A stretch of DNA of 64,000 bases from Chryseobacterium angstadtii (GCF_001045465.1 NZ_LFND01000005.1:248001-312000), one strand, 5' to 3'. Positions 24,380 through 34,167 are shown, numbered from the stretch's first letter. Program-made: numbers and translations. Notes: generated from the letters alone by a model not told the origin.

Positions 24380-26932
24380 TTAATTACGCAAATCTTCCAA
24401 AAACTGTTCCAAAGAATGAAGATCACTGATAATCACTTCTCTTGCTTTTGCCCCATTAAATCCTCCTACAATTCCGCTTGCTTCAAGTTGATCCATGATT
24501 CTTCCTGCCCTGTTATAGCCTAACTTCAGCTGTCTCTGAAGCATAGAGGTAGATCCCTGTTGCGTAGAAACAATAATTCTTGCAGCTTCTTCAAACAAAG
24601 CATCTTTTTCATTCGGATCAAAAGCTCCCACTGTACTTGTAGAATCTTCAGAAACAAATTCAGGAAGAATAAACGCAGATGCATATCCTTTTTGTTCCCC
24701 AATATATTCTGCCAGTCTTTCCACTTCCGGAGTGTCCACGAAAGCACACTGAAGTCTTAAAATTTCATTTCCGTTGAAATAAAGCATGTCTCCTTTACCA
24801 ATCAGCTGGTCTGCACCCGGAGAATCAAGAATAGTTCTTGAATCCACACTGGAAATTACTCTGAAGGCAGCTCTTGCAGGGAAGTTAGCCTTAATCATAC
24901 CCGTGATTACGTTTACGGAAGGTCGCTGTGTAGCTACAATAAGGTGGATTCCCACGGCTCTTGCCAACTGGGCTAGTCTGGCAATAGGAAGTTCAACTTC
25001 TTTTCCTGCCGTCATGATAAGATCTGCAAACTCATCTACAACCAATACGATATAAGGAAGGAAACGGTGTCCGTTCTCAGGATTTAATTTTCTTTCCGTA
25101 AACTTTTTGTTGTACTCTTTTAAGTTTTTACAGAATGCATTTTTAAGAAGGTCATATCTGGTATCCATCTCTACACAAAGAGAATTCAGGGTATTGATTA
25201 CTTTGTTGGTATCTGTAATGATGGCTTCATCCGCATCTGGAAGTTTGGCCAGATAATGTCTTTCGATTTTTGAATATAATGAAAGTTCCACCTTCTTAGG
25301 ATCCACCATAACGAATTTCAGTTCGCTCGGGTGTTTTTTGTAAAGAAGAGACGTAAGAATGGCATTAATACCTACGGATTTACCCTGTCCTGTGGCTCCG
25401 GCCATCAGCAAGTGCGGCATTTTGGAAAGGTCAGCCATAAAAACTTCATTCGAAATAGTCTTTCCGAATACAACAGGAAGATCCATATCCGTATTCTGGA
25501 ATTTATGAGAAGCAATCACAGAACGCATGGAAACCATAGTAGGATTCTTTCTCGGAACTTCAATCCCGATAGTTCCTTTTCCAGGCATCGGTGCAATGAT
25601 TCTGATTCCCAGTGCGGAAAGATTCAGAGCGATATCATCCTGAAGTTTCTTAATGGCAGATACCCTGATTCCTGCTTCCGGAACAATTTCGTATAGTGTA
25701 ACGGTAGGCCCGATGGTTGCTTTAATTTCTGAAATACCCACGTTGAAGTTTTTCAGAAGTCCTACAATTTTATTTTTGTTTTCTTCTAATTCCTCTTTAT
25801 TGATGGATATTTCTTCGCTGCCATAATCTTTTAGTAATTCTACCGGAGGCATCTGAAACCCTGCCAGATCAAGTTTATGATCATACAGTCCGTGCTTTTC
25901 TACAAGCTCCTGAGATTTTCTGTCTGAATCATCCAGTACATCAACTGCCTGAGCAACTTCCACATTGAATTTGATATCGTTTTGGGTAGAGGTAACCGGA
26001 GGAACAGGAGTCGTAATAGCCGGACTCACAGGAGTCATGTCAAAAGCCTGCTCCGGTGTTGATGTAGGAACAGAAGGTTTTGTGTTCAGATTGAAATTCA
26101 CAGGCTTTTCTTCCTCTTCAAACGAAGTATGATTAGGCGTTACAATCGTCTCTATATCTGTTGTAGGCTGAACCTCAGGAAATCCTTTCGGAACATTTAC
26201 CGGATCGTTTTGCTTTGTTTTAGGTTCTGGCGTATTAGACACGTCAGTAACTGTTACATTCGGTGCTGATTCTTTAGCTTCCTCTTCAAGTTCCTCATCA
26301 GCTTCAAAGTTTTCCTCAGAGCTTGGCATCATGGATTTCATTTTACCGATTGTACTATCATTGATTTTATCCAGTTTAGCCTTAACAGAGCTTGGACGAA
26401 GATTGAATTCCAGGATAAAGTATAAAAGAATACTGGCAGCCAATACCACCCAAAGTCCTACAGATCCTATAATGGCATTAAGATAATCCATAATCTGATA
26501 ACCGTATACGCCACCCAAAACTCCCTGTCCTTTCGTAACTGCCCCCATGAAAATAGGAAGCCAGCAGATAAAAAACAAAGAATGACCAATGGTTTTCCAT
26601 GGCTTGAAAGTTCTTTTTTTAAGAATAAGGGTTCCTACAACCAGAAATAAAAAGGCGATAATGAAAGAAGCAATACCTATGCTTTCGAATATGAAAATAT
26701 TCCCCAGCCAGTCGCCCACCTTCCCAAAGATATTAGAAGATTTTATCGTTTTATCGGTCATGGTTCCTGCCTGGCTCTGATCTGCCTTCCAGTTCATCAA
26801 ATAAGAAATGAAGGAAAGAGCGAGAACAACAGAAAAAAGTATAAAGGTAAGCCCGAAAAAAATTCTTGGCTTAGATAAGATTTTGCCTTTATCAGGCGAT
26901 TCAGTCGGTTTTGTCTGTGTCTTTTTATCCAT
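24380..26932 (-). CDS. ftsK: DNA translocase FtsK
   Basis: 850-residue division-site DNA pump that aligns chromosome dimers for XerCD. About four membrane helices in the first 200 residues, an acidic and proline-rich linker (about 205-330), then the RecA-like motor with LKDYGSEEISINKEELEENK, Walker A MAGATGQGKSVGIN and Walker B IVLVVDEFADLIM followed by ATQRPSVNVITG. The C-terminal winged-helix gamma domain is visible as STSMLQRQLKLGYNRAGRIMDQLEASGIVG. Complete and of normal length. Confidence 0.96.
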   Translation of the reverse strand: MDKKTQTKPTESPDKGKILSKPRIFFGLTFILFSVVLALSFISYLMNWKADQSQAGTMTDKTIKSSNIFGKVGDWLGNIFIFESIGIASFIIAFLFLVVGTLILKKRTFKPWKTIGHSLFFICWLPIFMGAVTKGQGVLGGVYGYQIMDYLNAIIGSVGLWVVLAASILLYFILEFNLRPSSVKAKLDKINDSTIGKMKSMMPSSEENFEADEELEEEAKESAPNVTVTDVSNTPEPKTKQNDPVNVPKGFPEVQPTTDIETIVTPNHTSFEEEEKPVNFNLNTKPSVPTSTPEQAFDMTPVSPAITTPVPPVTSTQNDIKFNVEVAQAVDVLDDSDRKSQELVEKHGLYDHKLDLAGFQMPPVELLKDYGSEEISINKEELEENKNKIVGLLKNFNVGISEIKATIGPTVTLYEIVPEAGIRVSAIKKLQDDIALNLSALGIRIIAPMPGKGTIGIEVPRKNPTMVSMRSVIASHKFQNTDMDLPVVFGKTISNEVFMADLSKMPHLLMAGATGQGKSVGINAILTSLLYKKHPSELKFVMVDPKKVELSLYSKIERHYLAKLPDADEAIITDTNKVINTLNSLCVEMDTRYDLLKNAFCKNLKEYNKKFTERKLNPENGHRFLPYIVLVVDEFADLIMTAGKEVELPIARLAQLARAVGIHLIVATQRPSVNVITGMIKANFPARAAFRVISSVDSRTILDSPGADQLIGKGDMLYFNGNEILRLQCAFVDTPEVERLAEYIGEQKGYASAFILPEFVSEDSTSTVGAFDPNEKDALFEEAARIIVSTQQGSTSMLQRQLKLGYNRAGRIMDQLEASGIVGGFNGAKAREVIISDLHSLEQFLEDLRN

Positions 26933-27102
26933 AATATCAATGTGGGCAAATTTAATGTTTTTTCAACATTAATAGAATCTTTTTTTGTTCAAAAGATAGC
27001 GTAATTTAGGGTTATTTTTTAAAATTACACTGTCTCTTCCGGATATTTTTTTTCATTAAAATGTAATCATAATGTATGTTTTTTTCACTTACCTAAATAA
27101 GC

Positions 27103-27219
27103 ATGATTACTCCTCAACTAATTTTATTCCATAAATTGAAAAAACGGAGAAAATATAAAATAAATACTGAGTTTTCAAATGTGGTTTCTAAAGGAGATGG
27201 GTTTATTGTAAAGGTTTAA
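27103..27219 (+). CDS. Possible 38-codon small ORF
   Basis: MITPQLILFHKLKKRR... to ...GDGFIVKV, basic in the middle, ATG to TAA, in the 524-bp gap between ftsK and ccsBA (26933-27456). There is no obvious ribosome-binding site or homologue known to me, so it may be chance. The rest of the gap is AT-rich with no other recognisable content except the -7 box at 27429. Confidence 0.2.
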   Translation: MITPQLILFHKLKKRRKYKINTEFSNVVSKGDGFIVKV

Positions 27220-27428
27220 TTATCTTTTGTCAGTAAGCTTTTTTCGACAATTGCAAATAGAAGCTTTCAATCAGACGGATAGGTAGATTGTATCCGGAAT
27301 TTTATGAATTTAAAAATTGAATTTTCTATAATATTTTTCACGTTATTAAGAATGGTTCAAAATAACTGAAATAGGCTCCAAAATGACAAAAAACAGCTTT
27401 TTTTAGCCTCTTTGTTGTTTATCATCCT

Positions 27429-27436
27429 TATTTTTG
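27429..27436 (+). promoter_or_regulatory. -7 box for ccsBA
   Basis: TATTTTTG, matching TAnnTTTG, 20 nt before the ccsBA start. TTTG words occur at 27411-27414 but closer than the usual 19-20 nt spacing. Confidence 0.4.
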
Positions 27437-27456
27437 CATGTCAAGTAAAATAAATC

Positions 27457-30400
27457 ATGAAGAAGCTCCAAGATATTCTTATCTCAACCAGAACAATGGC
27501 TGTGCTGTTACTGGTGTATGCATTTGCAATGGCGTATGCAACGTTCTTAGAAAACGACTACGGAACTCCTACAGCCAAAGCTCTAATTTATGAAGCAAAA
27601 TGGTTTGAATTAATCATGTTCCTGCTCATTCTCAACTTCGTAGGAAATATCGGAAGATATAGACTCTGGAGAAGGGAAAAATGGCCGGTACTGGTTTTCC
27701 ACCTTGCTTTTATCCTGATTTTTATAGGAGGTGCCATCACCAGATACATCAGTTTTGAAGGGACTATGCACATCAGAGAAGGTGAAACTTCCAATGAGAT
27801 TGTGACCGATAAGAATTTCTTTAAGATCCAGGTCGAGGAGAAGGGAGATGTTCTTAACTATCAGGATGTTCCTTATCTGATGTCTCCTCTGCACAAAGAT
27901 TTTAAAGCAACCTACGACTTTCATGGAAAAGAAGTAAAAGTTTTTACAAAAGATTATATCCAGAGAAAAAAAGACAGCCTAATTGCTGAACCAAACGGAA
28001 CAGAATATCTTCACCTGGTATCCACAGGAACTACCGGAAGACAGAATATCTACATCAAACCGGGCGAGACAAAATCTATCAACGGAACTTTGGTAACGTT
28101 CAACAGAGCGATAGAAGGGGCTGTAGAATTTAAAAAAGAAGACGGAAAAATATTCATTAAAACTCCTGTTGATGCTGCATTTATGACCATGGCTACTCAG
28201 GCTACGGGCACCACTAAAAAAGATGAGTTTCAGCCTTTGGTTTTAAGAAGTTTATATACGATCAACGAATTGAAACTGGTTGTTCCTGAAGGCCTTAAAA
28301 AAGGAAGACTGATGGCTTTCGAAGGGGACAAAAAGAAAGACGCTATGGTACCTGACGTGCTTAGAATAGAGCTTCAGGGCCCAAAAACAAAACAATTGGT
28401 AGATCTTTCTGTAGAAAAAGGTAATCCGAATGCATTCAAGCAGGTAACAATGGACGGACTGAATATTATGGTTGGTTTCGGACCAAAAGTATACAACACG
28501 CCTTTTGCATTGAAGCTGGATGACTTCGTGATGGAAACATATCCTGGAAGTTCATCTCCAAGTGCTTATGAAAGCCACGTAAAAATCATTGACGAAGGAA
28601 AAGAAACTCCTTATAAGATCTATATGAACCACGTTCTAAACCATAAAGGATACCGCTTCTTCCAGTCAAGCTTTGACCCGGACAGAATGGGAACCGTACT
28701 TTCTGTGAACCACGATTTCTGGGGAACTATCATTTCTTATATCGGATACGGACTATTATTCTTGGGAATGTTTGTGATCTTCTTCTGGAAAGGAACTCAT
28801 TTCTGGAAACTGAATAAAATGCTGACTGATGTTAATAAAAAGAAAACAGCTGCAGTACTTCTAGTGTTGTTGAGCTTAGGCTTAAATGCACAGAAGATAG
28901 AAACTCACGGAACAACTGACGGAAGCAGAGAACATATTCATGTGGAAGGAGACGATCATTCTCACGCTCCGGCTCCGTCTGCACAACCACTTGATGGTGC
29001 TGCTCCAAAACAGAACTCTCTGGCAACGCCAATGAATAAAATGAGATCTATTTCTCCGGATGAAATCATTGCAAGAAACAGAATCAGCAAAGAGCATGCG
29101 GACAAATTCGGATATCTTCTGGTACAGAATTTTGATGGTAGGATTGTTCCTATCAATACGGAAGCTCTGGATGTTTTAAGAAAATTATACAAAAAAGACG
29201 AATTCAAGGGAACAGACGGAAAGTCTCTTACGGCTAACCAGTGGTTTCTGTCTGTCAATACAGATACACCGAGCTGGACAATGGTACCCATGATCAAAAT
29301 CGGTACAAAAGGAGGTGATGAATTGAAAAATAAAACTAAGGCTGATGATGAAGGGTATACTTCACTGATGAACCTTTTCCCTGCGGATGCCAATGGAACC
29401 ATGACTTATCTTCTTGAGCATGATTATAACACTGCATTCCGTAAAAAACCTTCTGAGCAGACCAATTATGATAAAGAAGTAATTGCGGTGAACGAAAGGG
29501 TACAGATCTTCAATGAGTTTTTCAGCGGTCAGTTTATGAGAATTGTTCCTGTAAAAAATGATGCCAACCACACATGGCATTCATGGCTTGATCAGAAATT
29601 CGAACCGGATATGGAATCTCAGCAGGTAATGGGACCTTATTTTGCAGCGGCTCTTACGGCTCAGAAAACAGGAGACTGGAGCAAGGCAGATGCTGAACTG
29701 GTAAAGCTTTCAGAATATCAGCAGAAATGGGGGAAAGCAGTAGTTCCTGCAAAATCTAAAGTAGATCTTGAGGTTTTCATGAACGAAGTGAATATCAACT
29801 TCAAATTGTTGATTTTCTACACCATAATAGGTGGATTATTGTTGATCTTAGGATTTGTAGAGTTATTCAAGTCAAATAAAATTTTAACTAAAGTAATCAA
29901 AGTAATTATTGCTATAGGTCTGGTTGGATATTTATGTCACTTCTTAGGCCTTGTGGCAAGATGGTATATCTCAGGACACGCGCCATGGAGCAACGGTTAT
30001 GAAGCTATTATTTTCATCTCTTGGGTGGGGATTACAGCAGGACTTGTTTTATACAGAAATGCTAATGCACTTATCCCTGCAGCCGGATTTATGGTGGCTG
30101 TTATTATGATGGGATTTGCGCACGGTGGTTCCGCACTTGATCCGCAGATCACGCCGCTTGTTCCTGTATTGAAATCTTACTGGCTGATTGTTCACGTAGC
30201 GATTATTACATCAAGTTATGGTTTCTTCGCATTGTCCATGATTATTGCTGTAATTTCTCTGGTATTCTATATTATTTCAAATAAAGACACCTATAGAATT
30301 CACCACGATACAACATTAAAAGAATTGGTAATCGTTTCTGAAATGTCCCTTACAATCGGTCTTTTTGCCTTAACAGTAGGAAACTTCTTAGGAGGAATCT

Positions 30401-30726
30401 GGGCCAATGAATCCTGGGGAAGATACTGGAGCTGGGACCCGAAAGAAACATGGGCATTCATCTCCATCATGGTATATGCTTTTGTATTACACATGAGATT
30501 GGTTCCCGGATTAAGAAGCAGATGGGCGTTCCACGTAGCAACCATGTTTGCCTTCTGTTCTATGGTGATGACCTACTTCGGAGTTAATTATTACCTGAGC
30601 GGACTTCACTCTTACGCAGCAGGAGATCCTGTTCCTGTTCCGGCATGGGTATACATCGGCCTGGGAACAATGCTTCTCTTATCAGCGGTTTCTTACTTCA
30701 AGTTTAAAACCTTAACGAAGAAATAA
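27457..30726 (+). CDS. ccsBA: Cytochrome c synthase, CcsB-CcsA (ResB-ResC) fusion
   Basis: 1089-residue membrane protein that delivers and attaches haem to apocytochrome c (system II). The N-terminal ResB/CcsB part has early membrane helices and a periplasmic domain up to about residue 430. A His-rich segment (HGTTDGSREHIHVEGDDHSHA, near 485-505) follows and may bind metal or haem. The C-terminal CcsA part from about 780 has eight or so helices and the haem-handling WWD-type motif ANESWGRYWSWDPKETWAFI near 975. External histidines lie in LCHFLGLVARW and LHMRLVPG. Complete, single gene, own promoter and terminator. Confidence 0.93.
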   Translation: MKKLQDILISTRTMAVLLLVYAFAMAYATFLENDYGTPTAKALIYEAKWFELIMFLLILNFVGNIGRYRLWRREKWPVLVFHLAFILIFIGGAITRYISFEGTMHIREGETSNEIVTDKNFFKIQVEEKGDVLNYQDVPYLMSPLHKDFKATYDFHGKEVKVFTKDYIQRKKDSLIAEPNGTEYLHLVSTGTTGRQNIYIKPGETKSINGTLVTFNRAIEGAVEFKKEDGKIFIKTPVDAAFMTMATQATGTTKKDEFQPLVLRSLYTINELKLVVPEGLKKGRLMAFEGDKKKDAMVPDVLRIELQGPKTKQLVDLSVEKGNPNAFKQVTMDGLNIMVGFGPKVYNTPFALKLDDFVMETYPGSSSPSAYESHVKIIDEGKETPYKIYMNHVLNHKGYRFFQSSFDPDRMGTVLSVNHDFWGTIISYIGYGLLFLGMFVIFFWKGTHFWKLNKMLTDVNKKKTAAVLLVLLSLGLNAQKIETHGTTDGSREHIHVEGDDHSHAPAPSAQPLDGAAPKQNSLATPMNKMRSISPDEIIARNRISKEHADKFGYLLVQNFDGRIVPINTEALDVLRKLYKKDEFKGTDGKSLTANQWFLSVNTDTPSWTMVPMIKIGTKGGDELKNKTKADDEGYTSLMNLFPADANGTMTYLLEHDYNTAFRKKPSEQTNYDKEVIAVNERVQIFNEFFSGQFMRIVPVKNDANHTWHSWLDQKFEPDMESQQVMGPYFAAALTAQKTGDWSKADAELVKLSEYQQKWGKAVVPAKSKVDLEVFMNEVNINFKLLIFYTIIGGLLLILGFVELFKSNKILTKVIKVIIAIGLVGYLCHFLGLVARWYISGHAPWSNGYEAIIFISWVGITAGLVLYRNANALIPAAGFMVAVIMMGFAHGGSALDPQITPLVPVLKSYWLIVHVAIITSSYGFFALSMIIAVISLVFYIISNKDTYRIHHDTTLKELVIVSEMSLTIGLFALTVGNFLGGIWANESWGRYWSWDPKETWAFISIMVYAFVLHMRLVPGLRSRWAFHVATMFAFCSMVMTYFGVNYYLSGLHSYAAGDPVPVPAWVYIGLGTMLLLSAVSYFKFKTLTKK

Positions 30727-30750
30727 AAAATATTTACAGTATAACAACTG

Positions 30751-30784
30751 AAATCCCGGAATTTATTTTTCGGGATTTTTTTTG
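30751..30784 (+). terminator. Terminator after ccsBA
   Basis: AATCCCG-gaatttattttt-CGGGATT followed by eight T residues, 25 nt after the stop codon. Confidence 0.88.
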
Positions 30785-30909
30785 TGCGGGATTCGAGGTA
30801 CGAGTTTTTCAGGTTCGGGTTTCGGAATTTATTCTATTCTATCAACAGAGCTCCCATACCCAGCGCATCTCGTACCCCACACCTCGTAACTCGTATCCCG
30901 AAACCCGCA
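30785..30909. repeat. Imperfect inverted repeat, GC-richer than its surroundings
   Basis: GCGGGATTCGAGGTACGAG at the left end mirrors CTCGTATCCCGAAACCCGC at the right with 16 of 19 pairs. The interior repeats the words CGTAC and ACGAG. It lies between the ccsBA terminator and the SPFH gene promoter, and could be a REP-like element. No reading frame is credible. Confidence 0.5.
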
Positions 30910-30998
30910 TCAAAAAAAACTATCTCCAATCATTCAAAATTAAAAACTTATCCATATCTTTATGATATCAAATTAATATCAAATTTAAAATTACAATC

Positions 30999-31862
30999 AT
31001 GGAAAAAGTATTAAAACCTATGTCCGGTTATCTGGCATTAGTATTCTGTCTGGTTTTATTTGTCGGAGCTGTTTATTTTTTTATTTCCGGAGTTGAGCAG
31101 AGTATCACCTATGTGATTATTGCTATGCTTTGTTTTCTGCTGTTCTGTTTCTTTCTGAAAGGACTGATGATCATTCAGCCTAATCATTCAAGGGTATTGA
31201 ATTTCTTTGGAAGATATGTGGGTACAGTAAAGGATAACGGTTTGTTTTTCATCAATCCTCTGTATTCATCACAGAAAATGTCTCTTCGTTCAGAAAACCT
31301 TCAGGGGCAGACTTTGAAAGTAAATGACAAAATGGGGAATCCTATTGAAATTGCCGTTGTCATGGTATGGAAAGTAGGAGATACCTATAAAGCAGCTTTT
31401 GATGTTGAGCGCTATTCAGACTTTGTAAGAATGCAGAGTGAAGCAGCAGTGCGTCATTTGGCAATGAGTTTTCCTTACGATAATTTGGAAGACGACCATG
31501 CGCCGATTACCTTGAGAGAAGGTGGCGATAAAATCAATTCTATCCTGGAGCAGGAGCTTACAGACCGTCTTTCAAAAGCAGGAATCGTCATTCAGGAAGC
31601 GAGAATTTCTCACCTGGCCTATGCATCGGAAATTGCAGGAGCAATGCTTCAGAGACAGCAGGCTACGGCTATTGTTGCGGCAAGAACAAAGATTGTGGAA
31701 GGAGCAGTAGGCATGGTAGACCTGGCATTGAAAAAACTTTCGGAAGAAAATATTGTAGAGCTGGATGACGAAAGAAAAGCGGCTATGGTAAGCAATTTAA
31801 TGGTGGTGCTTTGCGGTGAAAAAGCAGCAACTCCCATCTTGAATGCAGGAACGCTTTATTAA
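30999..31862 (+). CDS. SPFH/band-7 domain membrane protein
   Basis: 287-residue stomatin/flotillin-like protein. Two N-terminal membrane helices (about residues 8-30 and 35-58) are followed by the SPFH domain beginning MIIQPNHSRVLNFFGRYVGTVKDNGLFFINPL and including SLRSENLQGQTLKVNDKMGNPIEIAVVMVWKV, then a helical C-terminal part with ARISHLAYASEIAGAMLQRQQATAIVAARTKIVEGAV. Such proteins form membrane microdomain scaffolds. The next gene, 176 nt downstream, encodes a small ribbon-helix-helix protein. No NfeD-type protease partner is present. Confidence 0.9.
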   Translation: MEKVLKPMSGYLALVFCLVLFVGAVYFFISGVEQSITYVIIAMLCFLLFCFFLKGLMIIQPNHSRVLNFFGRYVGTVKDNGLFFINPLYSSQKMSLRSENLQGQTLKVNDKMGNPIEIAVVMVWKVGDTYKAAFDVERYSDFVRMQSEAAVRHLAMSFPYDNLEDDHAPITLREGGDKINSILEQELTDRLSKAGIVIQEARISHLAYASEIAGAMLQRQQATAIVAARTKIVEGAVGMVDLALKKLSEENIVELDDERKAAMVSNLMVVLCGEKAATPILNAGTLY

Positions 31863-31887
31863 ATGAAGAATGAAGAATGAAGAATGA
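31863..31887 (+). repeat. Short tandem repeat GAAGAAT
   Basis: ATGAAGAATGAAGAATGAAGAATG: more than three copies of a 7-bp unit starting right after the SPFH stop codon. Perhaps a slippage-prone spacer. It does not lie within a coding region. Confidence 0.6.
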
Positions 31888-32038
31888 AAAAATAAAAATG
31901 TAGAGTGATGAATGGAAAATGAATTGTTAGATTCAGCTGAGTGAAATATTTTGCGGGCTGGTATACGATTTATTTAAATGAAGTTTTTGCATTTTAATGC
32001 GTTATTGAAAAGAATTATTAAACAGGCAAAGAGAAAAA

Positions 32039-32236
32039 ATGAAATCGGAAAAAACTTCAAAACCCTCCGAAAGCAAAAGTAAAAAATCTTTTGTGATAAG
32101 GATCGATGAATCTACCTACAAGCAGGTGGAGAAGTGGGCTAATGACGAGTTCAGAAGTGTAAACGGACAGATAGAATACCTGTTGCATCAAAGCCTTGTC
32201 AATTCGGGGAGGAAAAAGAAAGACGCGGATGAGTAA
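32039..32236 (+). CDS. Arc-type ribbon-helix-helix protein
   Basis: 65-residue protein. A lysine/serine-rich N-terminal tail precedes the ribbon-helix-helix fold: strand KKSFVIRIDESTYKQVEKWANDEF, then SVNGQIEYLLHQSLVNSG, and a lysine-rich end. The pattern matches Arc/MetJ-type DNA-binding domains. It follows the SPFH gene on the same strand. No toxin gene is adjacent, so it need not be an antitoxin; autoregulation or control of the SPFH gene is a guess. It ends upstream of a bidirectional terminator. Confidence 0.82.
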   Translation: MKSEKTSKPSESKSKKSFVIRIDESTYKQVEKWANDEFRSVNGQIEYLLHQSLVNSGRKKKDADE

Positions 32237-32297
32237 ACTTTTGTAGGTAACCTTCCCAATACTAGAACAATAATAATCTAATTAGCCTTTATACAAG

Positions 32298-32330
32298 AAA
32301 AAAGCAGAGAAAATTTCTCCGCTTTTTTTA
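32298..32330. terminator. Bidirectional terminator
   Basis: AAAAAAGCAGAGAAA and TTTCTCCGCTTTTTTT form a 12-bp stem with one mismatch, with A and T tracts on either side. It serves the RHH gene (+) and the 50-aa membrane protein gene (-), whose stop codon lies at its edge. Confidence 0.85.
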
Positions 32331-32480
32331 TTTTATACAACTCTGAAGCGTATCAGCTCCGAAGTAGAATATGACGAGCCAAATCAAACCTTTGATCGTG
32401 AAAAAAGCAAATCCTGCCCACCCTACACGCTTGAACCATTTCTTGAACTTCGAATTGTTGTTTTCCTGTGAATTTTCCAT
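32328..32480 (-). CDS. 50-residue single-span membrane protein
   Basis: Reads MENSQENNNSKFKKWFKRVG, then WAGFAFFTIKGLIWLVIFYF, then GADTLQSCIK and a stop. A polar, basic N-terminus is followed by one membrane helix and a short tail, so N-in orientation is likely by the positive-inside rule. ATG to TAA, 153 nt. It ends exactly at the shared terminator, convergent with the ribbon-helix-helix gene, which supports it as a real gene although very short. Function unknown; the layout resembles small regulatory membrane proteins. Confidence 0.75.
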   Translation of the reverse strand: MENSQENNNSKFKKWFKRVGWAGFAFFTIKGLIWLVIFYFGADTLQSCIK

Positions 32481-32615
32481 GTCTGAGAGTCAAAAGATTA
32501 CGTTACAAAGATAAGCATGTTTATAATGATTCCAAATAAAAAGGTTGTTAAAAAATTAAAATTTTGAGGTTCGCATAATATTTCTATCTTTAGAGGAAAC
32601 GAAAAGTAACATTTT

Positions 32616-34166
32616 ATGTCTAAAAAAGTAAAGGATTTCGGAATCGAAAAAACACTCAAAAACCTTGGTATTAAAGAAGAAAATAAGGGGACTTCAGTGG
32701 GCGGAAAATATTTTGCTTCGGGGAAAACAATTGAAAGTTTCTCTCCGGTAGATGGCAAGCTTATCGCCAAAATAAAGACTTCCGGAGAAAGTGATTATGA
32801 CAAAGTAATTGAGACGGCTCAGAAGGCGTTTCAGGAGTTTAGATCTATCCCTGCTCCTAAAAGAGGTGAGATCGTTAGGCAGCTTGGCCAGAAATTAAGA
32901 ACATATAAAGACGACCTTGGAAAACTGGTTTCTTATGAAATGGGTAAATCCCTTCAGGAAGGTCTGGGAGAAGTTCAGGAAATGATTGATATCTGTGATT
33001 TCGCAGTAGGAGTTTCAAGACAGCTTCATGGGTACACAATGCATTCGGAGAGACCTGGTCACAGAATGTATGAGCAGTATCATCCGCTTGGGATTGTGGG
33101 AATCATCACCGCATTCAACTTCCCGGTTGCCGTATGGGCCTGGAATACAGCGTTAGCCTGGATCTGTGGAAACGTTACCATCTGGAAGCCATCTGAAAAA
33201 ACACCATTGTGTGCTATTGCCTGTCAGAATATTATGGCTGAAGTATTAAAAGAAAATAATCTTGGAGAAGGTATTTCAAGCGTATTGGTTGCTGACCACG
33301 AGATCGGGCAGAAGCTGGTTGATGATAAAAGAGTTTCATTAGTTTCTTTCACAGGTTCTACAAGAGTAGGAAGAATGGTTTCTTCTAAAGTAGCGGAGAG
33401 ATTCGGGAAATCTATCCTTGAATTGGGCGGAAACAATGCAATCATCATTTCTAAAGACGCAGATATCGATATGTCTATCATCGGAGCTGTTTTCGGAGCT
33501 GTAGGTACTGCTGGACAGAGATGTACGTCAACAAGAAGACTGATTATCCATGAAAGCATATACAACGAAGTGAAGACCAGATTGGTAAAAGCTTACGGTC
33601 AATTGAAAATCGGGAACCCGTTGGATGAAAATAACCACGTAGGACCGCTTATCGACGTAGATGCTGTAAATCAATACGAAGAGGCCATCAAAAAATGTAA
33701 AAAAGAAGGTGGAAAATTTGCTGTTGAAGGCGGAGTTTTAAGCGGAAAAGAATACGAATCAGGTTGCTATGTGAAACCATGTATCGCAGAAGTTAAAAAC
33801 GCTTACGAAATTGTTCAGCACGAAACTTTTGCTCCTATCCTGTATTTAATCAAATACAAAACACTGGACGAGGCTATTGCTATTCAGAATGATGTTCCTC
33901 AGGGATTGTCATCTGCTATTATGACCCAGAATTTAAGAGAAGCAGAATTATTCCTTTCTCACGCAGGTTCAGACTGTGGTATTGCCAACGTAAACATCGG
34001 AACTTCCGGAGCTGAAATCGGAGGTGCATTTGGCGGCGAAAAAGAAACCGGAGGCGGAAGAGAATCTGGTTCAGATGTATGGAAATACTACATGAGAAGA
34101 CAAACTAATACTATAAATTACACCACGCAACTACCTTTAGCACAAGGGATTAAGTTCGATTTGTAA
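32616..34166 (+). CDS. amaB: L-aminoadipate-semialdehyde dehydrogenase (ALDH7 family)
   Basis: 516-residue NAD-dependent aldehyde dehydrogenase. Motifs: FNFPVAVWAWNTALAWICGN, cofactor loop SFTGSTRVGR, general-base Glu in LELGGNNAIII, catalytic Cys in GTAGQRCTSTRRL, and the C-terminal GAFGGEKETGGGRESGSDVWK typical of the antiquitin (ALDH7A1) family. The next gene is L-lysine 6-transaminase, whose product is 2-aminoadipate 6-semialdehyde, so this enzyme most likely oxidises that to 2-aminoadipate. The pair forms a lysine catabolic route. Symbol assigned from the Pseudomonas homologue; naming varies. Confidence 0.9.
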   Translation: MSKKVKDFGIEKTLKNLGIKEENKGTSVGGKYFASGKTIESFSPVDGKLIAKIKTSGESDYDKVIETAQKAFQEFRSIPAPKRGEIVRQLGQKLRTYKDDLGKLVSYEMGKSLQEGLGEVQEMIDICDFAVGVSRQLHGYTMHSERPGHRMYEQYHPLGIVGIITAFNFPVAVWAWNTALAWICGNVTIWKPSEKTPLCAIACQNIMAEVLKENNLGEGISSVLVADHEIGQKLVDDKRVSLVSFTGSTRVGRMVSSKVAERFGKSILELGGNNAIIISKDADIDMSIIGAVFGAVGTAGQRCTSTRRLIIHESIYNEVKTRLVKAYGQLKIGNPLDENNHVGPLIDVDAVNQYEEAIKKCKKEGGKFAVEGGVLSGKEYESGCYVKPCIAEVKNAYEIVQHETFAPILYLIKYKTLDEAIAIQNDVPQGLSSAIMTQNLREAELFLSHAGSDCGIANVNIGTSGAEIGGAFGGEKETGGGRESGSDVWKYYMRRQTNTINYTTQLPLAQGIKFDL

Positions 34167-34167
34167 G

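Noticed and set aside
30784..31014. 76-codon frame before the SPFH gene
   Set aside because: Runs through the inverted repeat and promoter region and has repeat-derived composition.
32039..32236. Antitoxin of a toxin-antitoxin pair
   Set aside because: The ribbon-helix-helix fold fits, but no toxin-like gene is adjacent on the same strand.
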